Positions 10,323 to 23,217 of a stretch of 64,000 nucleotides of DNA are shown piece by piece (position 1 is the stretch's first letter; each line of letters begins with the position of its first letter). The stretch comes from Dryomyza anilis. Its lineage: Eukaryota; Arthropoda; Insecta; Diptera; Dryomyzidae. Under the pieces are notes generated by a model. That model saw nothing but the letters and a program-made list of their open reading frames with translations. It ran no database searches and was not told where the DNA came from. The position numbers and the translations under genes are program-made. The stretch lies in contig OX638131.1 in assembly GCA_951804985.1 (NCBI GenBank), forward strand, positions 5,990,630 through 6,054,629. Reading direction: 5' to 3'.

Positions 10323-13300
10323 TTTATTGAAAATCGTATTTTTTCTTAAATTGACTAAGTGTTTTTTTATTAAAGTTTGTACTTTGGATCTAAAAAGAGT
10401 TAGTAGATATATATTTTTTAAAATTTAAATGAAAATCTGCCCCACTGTGCCACAGCTAGACACAAGCGTCAGACTAAAGCATAACCATAATGGGGCGCTA
10501 GATGGCGCTGAGTGCTTAGTGCCGGCGGCGGCGGCCATAAACCGAAAGAGGGCGGCCGCCAATGAACGCTTCACGACTTGTCGATCGTGTTACGAAATGT
10601 TGCTTCATTTTACACGAAAAGTGCTGGCGAAAATTAAGAATATTTTTTTTTGTAGTTTATGTGAAATGTGAAAATTTGATGGGAAACATGGAAGGGGATG
10701 AAAGATGTACGGGCGGTAGGCGCCTTTACTGCATGTAATTAAAACGCGAGCAAGTGGGCGGCGGTTAGACGTTTTATAAAAAAATAAAAACAAAATTTGA
10801 TGTTGGCGAATTTGGCGGCACGGAAATGTCCCAGTTGTGAGGCGCTCATGTGTCGACAGACTTGCTAATTGGTGCTGATATAAATGCATTTGCTGTAATA
10901 AATTGCGTTATAGCTTGATTTCTATTTTTAGACTACAGAAGCTGGCAACGCTGTGTGTGCCATTTGCAGTAGCTGTCAGTCGAAAAAAAAGGTCAAATCA
11001 GTTAATCCCACACAAGTTCAAACCACAATGTGCGTCACAAAAGCGCAATATCGGCTTCGAAAAGCATTTTCAATCTGTATCAATCAAAACCGGTTGTCAT
11101 GGCTACCTCAACATGGTGATCATCGTCTGCAGACAGGGTCTCCGTCCGTTCCATTGATAGATATGAAGCACTTTGGTAGTCAATCGCCCTATGCGGTGGT
11201 TTTTGTGCAATTGACCCTTGACCTTTGCAGCACCCGCACTTTGGTCCGATTCGAATCTACTTCTTCGTTTTATGGGTTTTCTTTATTGGCCGCATTGCTG
11301 CTGCTGCTAAAAGCGATTTCAACTGCGTTGCTATTTTTGTCACTACAACAATTTACAATAAAAACGAATTAAAAATAACATTACATGTTGTTTGGCTTTA
11401 TGGAAATCATCTCCAGCAGCTACAGCTTCAGCCAAATTCCACCCACACCGTGTAGCAGACAGCGAGGCGTCTTTTGTTTGTGGGTTCTGTTCCCTGTCAA
11501 TACCCTCAATTACCTCATACGCCACATTCCCCACGACCAGTCCAAGCCCCTGCACACTGTGATTGTCCGGTGTTCAACGTTGGCGGCGGGGTTCAATGGC
11601 GCGAGATTCATCATCAGCATTGCGAATCGTTTAATTATTTGTTTACACTTGGTGAAAAGTAATAGGCGAATGTGTTAACACATAAAATTAAAAACATTCT
11701 GAAACAACATTGTAATCACGGGATTATGGAGAAATAAGCAATACTTTTTATAATAAATTTATAATAAATTTTATTTTAAATATTAGCTTTTGAATTGTAA
11801 GAAAATGGCTTAGTCTACCCCGTGACATTCATTCTTCACAAGAATTACATTTTTAGTTTAATATTTATTGTATTTATAACAAATTTTCTCCACTTTTTCA
11901 ACAGACTCTAAAAACAAACAAACTGAATATGAAAGTGATAAAAAGTGCACAAGAAACAAAAATAATATTTATGATAGTCTTGCAGCGACTACATGCTGAG
12001 AAGAAATATGTTTGCGTCATGATCTACACATGATTCTCTGCAATCATAGATGGTTGTCGCAATCAAATCATAGTATTTTCAAAATTATTTCAACAATAAA
12101 TAGATAGCTATATTCATATTATAGTAGATATATTAATATAAAATGATTGTCTCTCTGAAAATTAAAAAAGCATATTATGGTTACAAAAAATATTGCAAAA
12201 TATGATAAATAGCAATTATAAGATGATATTAACAATCATTTAGTTATCATAATATAGTGGTTTTCAATCCAACTTCCCAAAATCACTCCACTTTTCAAAA
12301 TATGGTAGGAACGAAGGCTGTTATGGTTACGCTAACGACTGCCAAGAATAAAATATGGTTAATGCAATATCATTGATTGATCATAATATAGTAATTAATT
12401 ATCTTTTACTCTCTCTTGCTTTAATGTTAGCTTTGTCGGTGAGCAGTCAAGTAAAGTTTGTCGTGACGAAGTGTGTTTATGTTTAAAACCCCACCATTAT
12501 TAAAAATAAATATATATTCGAAAGAAAAAAATGTTAATTTGTAATTGATTAATATGCAGACACAATATTTTAAACAAATTTCAATAAATTACATTAAATA
12601 CTATTCTGTGTTACTTACAAATGTGCATAATAAATTTCAGTAATCGTAATCCAGTGATCATACTCGCGAGCTCTTGTTTTCAATTTCATGAAAAGTTCTA
12701 GAACAAATTTCAGTGCACATTCTAGACAATTTTTGTCTCATTATATCATATTCATTTTAGGATATGTCACATTGTTGCCATTCATTGTGTCTTTAATTAA
12801 AATGCATAAATAAAATAATACATTTAAATAAAGTATTCATTGATTATAATTACACTTCAATCCGCTTTCTAACACGCTGCAAAAAAAAAGGCTCTCCCAA
12901 ACATAATTTTGCAGGCATCTTTGGAGCTTTATGCAAACAAAAGTATTATTTCATTACCAAACATTATTATAATAACAGCGAAACATATTTTTGTTTTCGT
13001 TCTAACATAATTATGTTCAGAATGAATAATTTTCGGCGTTATTGAAAACATATGTATATGTTTGAATGTGAAAAATATTTTGTTTAATGTAAAACAAGTA
13101 AATTTAGTGCTAATATCTTCTTTACACAATATTCATTTTCCCTTTTTTAAATTACATTTGTTTTTATGTATATTATATAATTATAAACTTAAACTTTTTT
13201 TTATTACACTTCTTTTATTTATACTTAATTATTTTATTCCCATCTATTGACCTTTTTTGAGTTCATTGAATTACGTATGAATTGAATATTTCACAAACAG

Positions 13301-13465
13301 TCGCTATCTGGTATTAACAGTAATTGGCGGTACTAATACAAATTCATCCACCAAAAAGAACTTTTGAACTATATGAAGAGTATTAATGTGAGTGTTACTG
13401 AGTGCTAAAAGTAGGCAACGTTGTTATTATTATTGTGATTACATATAATCAAAATAATGCTATTA
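10323..13465. other. Unique GC-richer island, then AT-rich non-coding DNA
   Basis: Positions 10430-11690 are the less AT-rich part, with GGCGGC and CTGCTG words. Overlapping frames at 10903-11157, 10953-11372 and 11385-11678 show no domain and disagree with each other. I read the stretch as possible conserved regulatory DNA. From 11690 to 13465 it is AT-rich with nothing recognised. Confidence 0.4.
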
Positions 13466-14362
13466 AAGGGTTTTTCAATAAGAGCCGCTACAAAAGTTTT
13501 TTTAAATAAAACAAAAATGGTTTTGGATATCAATGAAATTCTTTATTCCTGTAAAAGTACGTTCGATGCCATTATGTATGGAACTCGATTTCTTTTGCAT
13601 GGCCACCACGGGCACGCTTGCAGAAGTCCAGACGCTGAACCCAATTTTCGACGGTTTTCAAGCATAAATCGGCCGATACTGCTGCAATTTCACGTTCGAT
13701 ATTCGTACGAAGTTCATCAATCGTCGCTGGCTTGATGGCATAGACCATAGACTTGACGTAGCCCCACAGGAAATAGTCTAACGGCGTCAAATCGCACGAC
13801 CGAGGCGGCCAATCGACTGAACCATTTCGTGAGATAGCACGTTCTCCAAACATGGTTTCCAATAAATTGATTGTGGCATTCGCTGTGTGGCTTGTGGCGC
13901 CGTCCTGTTGGAACCACATGTCCTCCAAGTCCATATCATCCAATTGGGGCCAAAAATATTCGGTTATCATTGAACGGTAGCGATTCCCATTCACAGTAAC
14001 GTGCCGGTCTTGATCATCACGGAAGAAGTACGGCCCAATGACGCCGCCGGCCCATAAACCGCACCAAACCGTAATTTTTTCGGGATGCAATGATGACTCA
14101 TGGAGTACGTGTGGATTGCTGTCTGACCAATAACACATATTTTGTTTATTGACGAAACCATTCAGCCAGAAATGAGCCTCATCGCTGAAGATGATTTTTC
14201 GAATTTTTACTACCGAATTTCGGTAGTAAATTTCAATCGTTGTTGGCTCGTATATCTTTCCATCATGAAATGAAGAGAAATGTCAAAAGAGCGGCAAGAA
14301 ATATGGCGTCGTTTGCTGTCCCTGTCGTTCTACTTTTGTAGCGTCCCTGTTGAAAAACCCTT
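13466..14362 (-). mobile_element. Deleted DD41D (rosa-type) mariner transposon, complete ends
   Basis: Inverted ends of about 32 bp: AAGGGTTTTTCAATAAGAGC with GCTACAAAAG at the left, and its near mirror ending TTGAAAAACCCTT at the right. TA flanks both sides (13464-13465 and 14363-14364). At 897 bp it is shorter than an intact element, because most of the DNA-binding half of the transposase is missing. It encodes only the transposase remnant described separately. Confidence 0.92.
13572..14266 (-). pseudogene. Tc1/mariner-superfamily transposase, DD41D type, internally deleted
   Basis: The catalytic domain is intact in one frame from about 14210 down to the stop at 13572. All three metal-binding aspartates are present: the first in IIFSDEAHFW (about 14181-14183), the second in WFQQDGATSHTA and the third in CDLTPLDYFLWG. 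I count 41 residues between the second and third, the spacing of the DD41D group, not the 34 of classical mariners. Upstream, two ATGs at 14261-14266 open a frame reading MMERYTSQQRLK, a typical N-terminus of this family, which hits a stop. A second frame reads IYYRNS and then joins straight to the catalytic core. The helix-turn-helix region is therefore deleted and a small frameshift lies in the N-terminus. The protein cannot bind its ends, so the copy is dead or moved only in trans. Confidence 0.9.
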
Positions 14363-14839
14363 TATTTTTAAATTCGTTGTCAATAACGAATAACCAAACA
14401 CATATAATTCAAAAAAACTATTATTGAGGTTGGGTGTGTTAAATAGCAGAAATATCAAACATACATAAATTAATAGCTGATGAAAAATATATATTTCTAC
14501 AGAAACATTAATATAGTAAATCCATGCAAATCCGCGATTTAAACAATTTATGTTTAAATATCGTATAATTATATTTCAATCTGAACAAAATATTTATACA
14601 ATTCAATGTAATGTAATTAGATTTTCTTTCTATTATTTATATGGTGATTTCGAAATACGTTATAATTACATTCAACATATCTGCGACAATATGAATTAAC
14701 AGCATAATTTGCGATATGTTCAAATTGAGTTATTAATACAATCGTAATCCTGATATACGAATTCATTTTGTGTCAAATTTTGATATTAATCCTTCTTATA
14801 GTTGCTGAGATACAAGCAAATAACGTAAAAGCATATCTA
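14363..14839. other. AT-rich spacer, nothing recognised
   Basis: No frame, repeat family or structured element is evident between the mariner and the SINE. Confidence 0.5.
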
Positions 14840-15156
14840 ATAATAATAATAATAATAATAGTTTGGCGCTACAGTCCTGTATAGAACTTCGGCCGAGCTC
14901 TCTCACCATTTTAAGCTGAGCGTGTTATATTTGTACTCAAAGTGGTGGGACCTACAGTTTATTGCCGAATCCGAACGGCTTTGAGAGCTTTTTATAGGCA
15001 ATGGTTTTACTCCCGTAGGTTTGCCATTTACTGACGAGAGGTAGCGCAGTATAGAAAAAAGTTTCTATGAAAAGATGTTGTTAGCCCCAGTCCAGGCTTG
15101 AACCGGGGACCTTTCGGCTCGCAGTCCAACGCACTAACCACTGAGCTACCGCGGCT
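14840..15156 (-). mobile_element. tRNA-derived SINE, copy A, with 9-bp target duplication
   Basis: On the minus strand the element runs from a tRNA-like head (15155 down to 15083) through a unique body to an (ATT)n tail. The head has the pol III A box (TAGCTCAGTGG) and B box (GGTTCAAGCC). GCATATCTA flanks both sides (14831-14839 and 15157-15165). The head is identical to that of the copy at 63.3 kb and the body is nearly so, which implies recent mobility. Confidence 0.93.
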
Positions 15157-15719
15157 GCATATCTACTTGTTATTAAATATTTTATTTTATTAAAAAAAAC
15201 TTTCGAAAAAAAATCTAACAGCAAAATTTTGCAGACATTTATTTTATTTAAGTTTTTCATAAATTTGCAAATATAATATTGAAAATATTTTTAAAAAGAA
15301 TTTTAAGAATCAGTTGTAAAGCTTAAAAATGCTTTCCTTAATATTTCAAAAATAGACTTATGCTTTTATTTCATATTGCCACATATATTCAAAGAAATCT
15401 TTTCTATGAACGAATGTAGGAACCATATAATGGTCACTGGTCACGAAGGACCACAGTATGGTTGTGAGAAATTGCAAAAGTCACTGGGAACCATATTATG
15501 GTTGTGTGATATGGTCACTGAGAACATAATATTAATTAATTTGTTATACATCAAAAAATATTCAGAATTGATTGTTAAATTTTAAGCGTCGAATAAATAT
15601 TAAGAAAATATTAAGAAAATGAAGGAAAAGAAAACATTTAAATTACAGAATGAAGTATTTCAGGTTTGTATAACCGAATTCTTATATATGTCAATAACTA
15701 AAATTTATTTCAAAGTGTA
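15157..15719. other. AT-rich stretch with a short internal duplication
   Basis: Positions 15418-15530 contain two diverged copies of an ACCATAT.ATGGT...GGTCACTG block. A 69-codon frame there has no other support. No gene is seen. Confidence 0.4.
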
Positions 15720-17010
15720 GCAGAGCAGAGGATGTGGCGCTGCTTTTCTCTCGAATATCGCATTGCATTGATCCGTTCGCTGCGCCGCGGAGAGTTGCAG
15801 GTGCTTAACTCATGATGCTGCTAGTAACCAAAGTGTTTGGTGTGGATTATTTTTCACTTTTATTGCTTTGCCGTGTACTGAACACGGAGGGGCCTTCGCA
15901 GAAAAGTGCTTTAGTTATTTTCAAAGTGTGGGGGAGTGAATGAGGATGTTGTAGTTGGCTTCTGTGGCTGAGAGTTTTTTTAACGTTTGAGTTTCGATGA
16001 GTGTATTTGAGCGCATTTTGACGAGTTTTTGCAAGAATTCGATACCTTTATTGCATATCGTCAAACTGAAGAGGAGCAGAGTGGAAACAAAACTTTTTAT
16101 ACTTTTTGTTTTTATAGGAATTATGCAATTTTAACATGAAATGTTTTTGTTAACAAAGCTATAAAATCTTTATAAATCTATGTAGTTAAAGAAAATAAAT
16201 AAATAAAAAAAATAACTTGTGCATCTCACACAATTTGAATTGCATCGATTTGCTGCATGCCGCAGCTACATTCGTCGTATCTACATGCTGTAAACATGCT
16301 ATTTAGTGTATCTACAATGGTTTGTTTAAAATACTTAACGTAGGCGATTAGTGTAAACAAACAAAAAATGAAAAAATAACAATGCAAAGCCCCATAGATA
16401 CGCGCAGACGAATGCACTTGCACATACCAGATACATGCACCAGCAGCACAGATACAGATACAGATACATGTGACAGCAGAGATATTAACACCTTGTTTTA
16501 TGAGGAGCATCAGCATCATTATCATCGACAAGTAGGTACTACACGGGGCTATTAACAGCTGTTTGTTGTAGTGGCTTAAAAGCTCACGAGATATATGCGT
16601 GTGTATCTCAAGCGCTTCAAATGTATCTGCATCTGTATCTGCAGGTTTGTATCTACTACTAATTAATTGTATGATGTACAAACAAAAAAAAGTGCATATT
16701 TGTGATTGCCTTCAAATCTATTAAATTGAATAAATAGTTGTAAATTAAGCCAAAGTGTAAGAAAGAGTGAAGAGGAAGAGTGAACGTGACACACAGAGTC
16801 AGTGAGTGAGTGAAGGAAAGAGAAAGTGTTAATTATAAAAATAAACGCTTTTAATGTTGCTGGATGTGAATGCAAGAAATTATTAAATTTTATTTGGATG
16901 ATTGGAATGTTGTGGAAAAATGTGGTGGCGGCGTCGGTGGCGGCGTTGGATGGTAGCGTGAAGGCGTTAAAAAGCAGCGGGCGAGCAGACAATTGAAGCG
17001 GAGGCAATGC
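15720..17010. promoter_or_regulatory. Candidate regulatory or promoter island
   Basis: This stretch is less AT-rich than its flanks and free of recognised transposons. It contains GC-rich blocks (15720-15810, 16920-16990), a purine-rich GTGAGTGAGTG segment (16797-16830) of the kind common in fly 5' leaders, and the AGATAC/GTATCT cluster listed separately. Frames on the minus strand (16226-16681, 16663-17007) look like by-products of low complexity. Inference: an enhancer or a non-coding first exon of the + strand gene at 28 kb. Confidence 0.4.
16277..16654. promoter_or_regulatory. Cluster of 11 AGATAC/GTATCT hexamers
   Basis: Within 378 bp I count 11 copies of AGATAC or its complement GTATCT, three of them in direct tandem at about 16450-16467. 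The same hexamer recurs 11 times just upstream of the coding exon (26948-27779) and is rare elsewhere in the window. The factor that might bind is unknown; AGATAC does not fit the GATA-factor consensus exactly. Confidence 0.55.
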
Positions 17011-17365
17011 ACGAGTGATAAAACATATTATTTGACTAAAAATGCTATGTTTTAATGCATTTCAAGTGTACAAATGTTTTTCAAAAAAATTAACTATTTT
17101 TTAAATTCAATATTCCGATTATAGGATCATTTTATTCACAAAATGAAACACTTGGTTGATATGAAACAATATCAGTTTTAGACAATATACATATATTTTT
17201 TTCACTACTCTTTTTTACTACCAACTTCGAATATTTTTTTATTAAAAAAAAAATATATCAAAAAAAAAAAATTAAATTGAGTATTTTTTGAAAACGAAGA
17301 ATACATCAATTATAAGATGAATTTAAATATTTAAGATAGATTTTTTTTTTTAATTATTATTTAGA
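17011..17365. other. AT-rich spacer
   Basis: Low-complexity A/T runs. Nothing recognised. Confidence 0.5.
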
Positions 17366-18520
17366 TTTAAGAGAAAGAGTCTTATTTAGGAAAGGAAATT
17401 ATGGAACAACATTTTTTTAGGGTAGACTTGGGCAAAGTGGGAAACGTTTTGATCTGCCTTCAAGAAAGTACAATTAAATATTTTTTAAAATTCTTTTGAA
17501 AGGTCTATTATTGCGAGTGGGTCGTGATCTAACTTTTAAAATTAAAAAAATACAAATAATTGTGATAAAAATGAAAAAAAAAAATTTAAATTGTGAATTT
17601 ATTATACAGCAATTATTAGATGAATTTAAATATCTGAGACAGACAAAAATTCAATTATTTCGATTTGAGAGAAAGCGTCTTATTTAGGAAAGATGCTCAT
17701 TATGAAACACCAATTTTTAAGGATTGACTTGGGTAAAGTGGGAAACTTTTTGATCTGCCTTCAAAAAAATACTATTATATTTTTAATATTTTTTTTAAAG
17801 GGTCTATTATTGAGAGAGGTTCGTAATCTAACTTTTTGCATTAACAGAATATAATTTATACGTATTTTAATTGATTTTTGGGCGATTTTACAAAACAGCT
17901 CATTTTCGTACCTCTTGACATATCCTAGGGTAATGTAGGAAACATTGAAAATTTTTCAAATAGGCAAAGAATTTGTTATTTCTGTACTATTTAATTTTTA
18001 TTTTCAATATCAACAATATAAATACATTCAGAATATATAAAAAATATTAATGAAATTAACAAAAAATTATACAGCATTCATTAGGCGAATTACACAGCAT
18101 TTATTAGGCGAATTTAAATATCTAAAACAGAAAAAAAATTTCAATTATTTCGATTTGAGAGCAAGAGTCTTATTTAGAAAAGAGTCTCATTATGGAACAC
18201 CACTTTTTTAGGATTGACTTGGGTAAAGTGGGAAACGTTTTGATCTGCCTTCAAAAAAAAAAAACATTTAAATATTTTTTAAAATTCTTTTGAAGAGTCT
18301 GTTATTGAGAGTGGGTCGTGATCTAACATTTTAGATTAACAAAATACAATTTATATATTTTTTAATTTATTTTTGTGCGATTTTTCGAAACAACTTATTT
18401 TCGGACCATTTGTAATATCCTAGGATAAAGTAGGAAACATTAAAAATTTTACAAAAAAGCATAGAATTGGTTATTTCTGTATTATTTCATTTTTATTTAC
18501 AACATAAACAATATAAATAC
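17366..18520. repeat. Imperfect long-period tandem repeat
   Basis: The blocks GAGAAAGAGTCTTATTTAGG and ACTTGGGTAAAGTGGGAAAC recur at about 17370/17430, 17667/17722 and 18158/18212. A diverged half-unit with GTAGGAAACATT lies at 17936 and 18428. The repeating distance is about 490 bp for the last two units and about 297 bp for the first. It is non-coding. Confidence 0.75.
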
Positions 18521-21500
18521 TTTCAGAATAAATAAAAATTATTAATGAAATTAACTAAAAAATATATGGTAATGCAAAAACTGAATTTTAAGGAAAAATA
18601 TAGTGAGTCTTCATAAATATCTATCAGAAACAATATATTAAAATTAGAAAATTGTGCAATTACTCGTCCTGCATTTGAATTGCTTAAAATAATTTTGTAC
18701 TTTCCCAAAAAAAAAAAAAAAATGTTTATTTAAATTAAAACGTCCAAATTGTACACTTTTTGAAAGCACCACCACTCATGAAAACTTTTTTAATACATGT
18801 TTCACTTTTTCTCGAAAAGCAATAAGAAAGTACAAAATTGAAAAAGGAGATGCCATATTAGGTAACACATGACAGTAGTTTTTTTTTGTCTAAAACTGCA
18901 ATAACAATTCAAAAAATTTCAATTTACCACATAATTCCATTTCCCACTTTACCCCAGGCTACTCTACTATAAAAAAATATACCAATTTTTTGTTCCATTA
19001 CACTACTCAACACGATTTTTGCGATGGTTACCCCATAGATCAATTCATTCCACATTTTATTTCTTCGAAGTGCACATATTTTAGGATATGATTCCTTGGT
19101 TCATTTCATGAAAAAATTGTGCTATAAAAGGGTGTTCCAGCCCTATGATAAACAGGATGTTTGCATATATTTAATTATAACTTTCTATAATTTAAAGTTC
19201 TGAACAAAAATATTACATTAATTTTAAAGATTATCGCTCATATTTATTAGAAAAATTATAATATAGACGTTTTCTTTGGGGCGCTAAGCTATTTTTTCCT
19301 CTTAGTAAATAAAAATATTTTTTTATATTTTTTTTTTTTAAACTCAGTTTTTCTCGAAATTTGTATCTAGTAATTTTTCTTCTTTTTTTATTATTTCAAT
19401 GCATTATAATGTTATAAACAATTTATTTGTACAATATTTTTTTCTAACACTTATCGTTTTTTTTTGTGCTGCACTTTTTTTATAGTGCTTCAAAATTCAC
19501 AATTTCAAAGAAACAAAAATTTAAATAAATTTGGAATTTATTCAAAAAGAAGTCTTATTTAGCATATATTAGATGAATTTTAGTATTTAAGTCATAAAAT
19601 TAATAATTTTAGATTTGATTAATTCGGTTTGAAAAAATAATTTCAATTAGAAAATACCAGTTTTTTGTTTTATTACACTACTCAACACGATTTTGCTTTG
19701 GACATCCCATACATCAATTCTATATAATTTGCGGGTACTGATTTTGACCGCATACTCCGTTTTTTGTTTTATATTACATAGCCATTTTAAGAAAATTACA
19801 ATCGAAATTTTAGGCACCACATTCAGCTTCTTTTTTAACAAATAAAATACAACGCTTCACAAAGCTAATTTTTCAAAAAACTTTAAACGCAATTTTTCTT
19901 CAAATTAATCAGACTAATTTTAATATACCAATAAAAGCTGATATTCCTATACGTTTTTATGATATATGAATTTAAACCAGAACATTTTTGATTTGTGTTC
20001 AGACTAATTTTGGGTTATTTTTTAACATTTAGGATATAAACAAGATTAACAAGAAATTGATTTATGGTCAATCAAAACATGATTCAACCTAACAATACAA
20101 ATTATCAAATTTTATGCCATTTTTTCTATTTTTATCCATATATCTAGGTTATTTCTTGAGTTTTTTATATGCAATTCATAAGCACAATTATTATAGAATT
20201 CCATTTTAAACACATTTCCCTTACTTAAAGCAGCTTCTTCTGCATTATATTTAGTACTTTTTTTGATCAAATTAAACGCCAAATAAATTTGTGGTTGCCA
20301 CAAAATTAGGAAACACCTGCAGCACATTGTCACAAGCAACACTGGCAATGCGCCAGCAACACCATTTTCGCACGCTGCTTATAGCATAACCACAAAAAAA
20401 TGAATGGCACTGCAAACAAAAAAAAAAAAAAATACCATCTCTCCATTGAAGTTACCATAAAAAGCACCAAAATTCAAATAATAAAAAACATGCTTCTTGT
20501 ACCCACAACCGTTGTACACATCATCGTGTGGTCAGCGCAAATTAATTTCTGATCATAAATTAGTATCTGCCGTAAGTGTTGTAAGTACAGCCCCCCATTC
20601 ATCTGCTCCGCAATTACTTGGCACTCAGCAAATGTTGAGGAGGATGCTGCTACTACTACCGGGTGGTCCATTTCCCGCATAAAGCAAGGTAATAATTTTA
20701 TATAAAAAAAAGTAAAATTTACAACCATTACTTTTTGGTTTTTTGAAAATCGCCGCACTGACTACCGTATTGCGCCGCATGTTGTGGCCACTTAGTTGAT
20801 CGCATTAATCACCACCGCACATTAAGGGGGGGCAACACCGCAAAGCGCCCTGTTCGACACGAACGGCGGCGCGATCGACGCACGATCTGTGTACTTTATT
20901 TCCTCGATTTTTTGGCTATGCTTTCTGTATATTTAGCTGAATACAAAACCGAAAGAAATTTATATAAATTTTGAAATTTAGGGGTTTCGTTATATGGATT
21001 GTGTTTTCAGTTTTAGTTACTCTTTTTTGCTATATAGAAAGCGTTTCTAAATTAATTTATTTAAGTAGTACTGTTTTTGGACCTTTTTTTAAATTGAAAA
21101 TTACAGAATATTCTTCGAGCTAGAATAAGGGAATAATGCCTCCATATAAATGCTAGGTTAAGTTTGATTTTTCTGGTAATTTTTTATTATGCGCGTAGAA
21201 AATCAAAGAACATTTGTAAAACTCAAAGAATAATTCTTTAATAAACAATACTTTTAAATTAAGAATTTCTCAAAACATGAAGAATCCCAATAAATGAAGA
21301 ATCATTAATTGGGAGAAATTAGAATTAGAGAGGTACAATAATTTGAAAGGGAAATTAATAGGTAAAAATTAATTCATGATTTTCTATACAATATATTTAA
21401 TCTAGACGATATTTTGAAGCATTAGAAGATTTGCATATTAAAGAATATAGAAAGATAATTTTATTTATAATTCAAAGTATATTTGAATATAATTCTTTCG

Positions 21501-21640
21501 CAGACAATACTAAATCCATAATCTGGTGTTTTATAAAATTTAAAAAGACTGAAAAATTTATCAGAAGAATTAATTTATGAAAGAATTATAACGAATTTTG
21601 ATAAGGCGTTATAGCAAAATGAAGTTTAAATTTTAAACTG
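18521..21640. other. AT-rich non-coding DNA with repeat fragments
   Basis: Positions 19060-19260 (GATTCCTTGGTTCATTTCAT, GGGTGTTCCA) are a fragment of the long-inverted-repeat element at 43 kb. A CCATTACACTACTCAACACGATTTT block at 18995-19020 recurs in diverged form at 19665-19695. Positions 20350-20910 include a short GC-rich island (20760-20890). No gene is seen. Confidence 0.45.
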
Positions 21641-22140
21641 TCCACGTTCATAACCAAAAATGTCATACAATTTTCTACAACTTAGACTTTAAATCAGGCT
21701 TTAGGCTTTAAAACTTCTAGCGATCAGTTGTGGAAACATTTGGGAATAAGATTTCGTATGAGGTGAGAAGGTATTTATTCAGTTGTAAATTAAAAGGTTT
21801 TGAGTTATTAACGTTCAAAGTCAAAAATGTAGACTTAATTCAGCTATAATGCCTCTATCGGTCAGGGTTCGCAGTATTCGGTAGTAAAAGTGGGTATAAT
21901 AAAAAAGGGTATTTATGTTGCTATCAGTTGAAATTAATTTCAACATAAAAACTTTTGAAGATTTTTGGTGGATAACATTCAAATTCTAAAATTTCTACTA
22001 AATTCAGCTATAACGCCTCCAGCGGCCTGGATTGGAACGTCCCGGCAATAAGAGTGGATATGGGGTGAAAGGGTATTCATACAGCCATAACTTAAAGTCA
22101 ATTTTGACTTATCGACTTTTAACTGGCAGAAGTTATGAAT
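21641..22140. repeat. About 160-bp tandem repeat, three diverged units
   Basis: Units beginning with an AACGTTCAAA-like block followed by TTCAGCTATAA.GCCTC start near 21645, 21809 and 21966. Identity between units is moderate. It is non-coding. Confidence 0.6.
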
Positions 22141-22660
22141 GTTCAAAATCGAAAATTAAAAAAAAAATAACTTTTTTTATATCTTCCATACCCAAAATAA
22201 AAAATTGACAATCGTTTATTTTTGAAAAATAGGGTTCATAGATATAGATATCCAGTATTAAAAAAAAATTAACCTGAGCACAATATCTTTAAAACTCACG
22301 GAGATATTAGAACTCAAAGTGATAAAATTAATTCACAAATTTTCCACTTTATAACAATTTTTAGAGGTTACAAATTTTAAAGAAAAAAAATATATTTTTG
22401 AGTATCTATATTATCAATCATGCAAAATAATTATAAAAAACTTATTACAACAACAAACATGTTGTTGTATATACTAAAATTGGAAAGGAAAAAAAGTTCA
22501 ACTTTGGCTTATTATACAGCGGAATCTAATTAGTAGATTTTTATTTTTAGTAACTTTAAAACATATTTCATCTATTTCCAATCAAACAAAACAAAAAACA
22601 GTATTCAAAAATATTGACTACATCAAAAGATAAAGAGTTTTGGCCGATGAAAAACGTTTC
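22141..22660. other. AT-rich spacer
   Basis: Nothing recognised. A/T homopolymers dominate. Confidence 0.45.
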
Positions 22661-22671
22661 TGAACCACTGT

Positions 22672-22875
22672 GCGGCGGGTTTAGAGCTTTTCTTAGGCAA
22701 TATTTGCCTACGGTTTGCCATTGACTGCCGGGAGAAAGCGTCGTATAGAAAAATGTTTTCTTTTGAAAAAATGTTGACAGTCGCTGGCATTGAACCTGGG
22801 CCCCTTCGACTCGTAGTTCAACACAGCGACTTTTGGTTCGTAGTACAACCCACTAATCAGTCGAGCCACTAATGC
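22672..22875 (-). mobile_element. tRNA-derived SINE, old truncated copy C
   Basis: The order of blocks matches the SINE on the minus strand: TTAGGCAAT, GGTTTGCCATTGACTGCCG, GCGTCGTATAGAAAAATG, CATTGAACCTGGGCCCCTTC, then a mutated head. The head contains an internal duplication (GACTCGTAGTTCAACACA and TGGTTCGTAGTACAACCCA). The body's distal half is absent. Confidence 0.8.
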
Positions 22876-22920
22876 TACTAATAAGGATTAGGGAAGTATT
22901 TTTAGAAAGTATTACTGTTT

Positions 22921-23217
22921 AATAATAATAGTTTGGCACTACAGTCCTATAAGAACTTAGGCCGAGCTCTGGCACCATTTTGAGCTGTGCGTGATATATT
23001 TGTACTCAAAGTGGTGGGACCTACAGTATATTGCCGAATCCGAACGGCGGGTGAGAACTTTTCATAGGCAATGTTTTTTACTCTCGAAGGTTTGCCATTT
23101 ACTGCCGAGAGGTAGCGCGGTATAGAAAAATGTTTCTATGTTTCTATTCAGTCCAGACTTGAACCGGGGACCTTACGGCTCGCAGTCCAACGCACTAACC
23201 ACTGAGCTACCGCGGCT
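22921..23217 (-). mobile_element. tRNA-derived SINE, copy B
   Basis: A nearly complete minus-strand copy, from the (TAA)n tail at 22921-22930 to the tRNA-like head ending at 23217. It shares CGAACGGCGGG, TTTGCCATTTACTGCCGAGA and the B-box complement GGCTTGAACC-like block with copies A and D. There is a deletion between body and head near 23145. A possible imperfect duplication TATTRCTGTT flanks it. Confidence 0.88.

Noticed and set aside
10953..11372. 139-residue frame with CAICSSC near the start
   Set aside because: Overlapping frames of similar length exist in the other two phases, and no family is recognised. A coding role cannot be supported.
16226..16681. 151-residue minus-strand frame
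   Set aside because: It lies exactly over the AGATAC/GTATCT cluster. Its Ile/Cys-rich repeats reflect that motif, not a protein.
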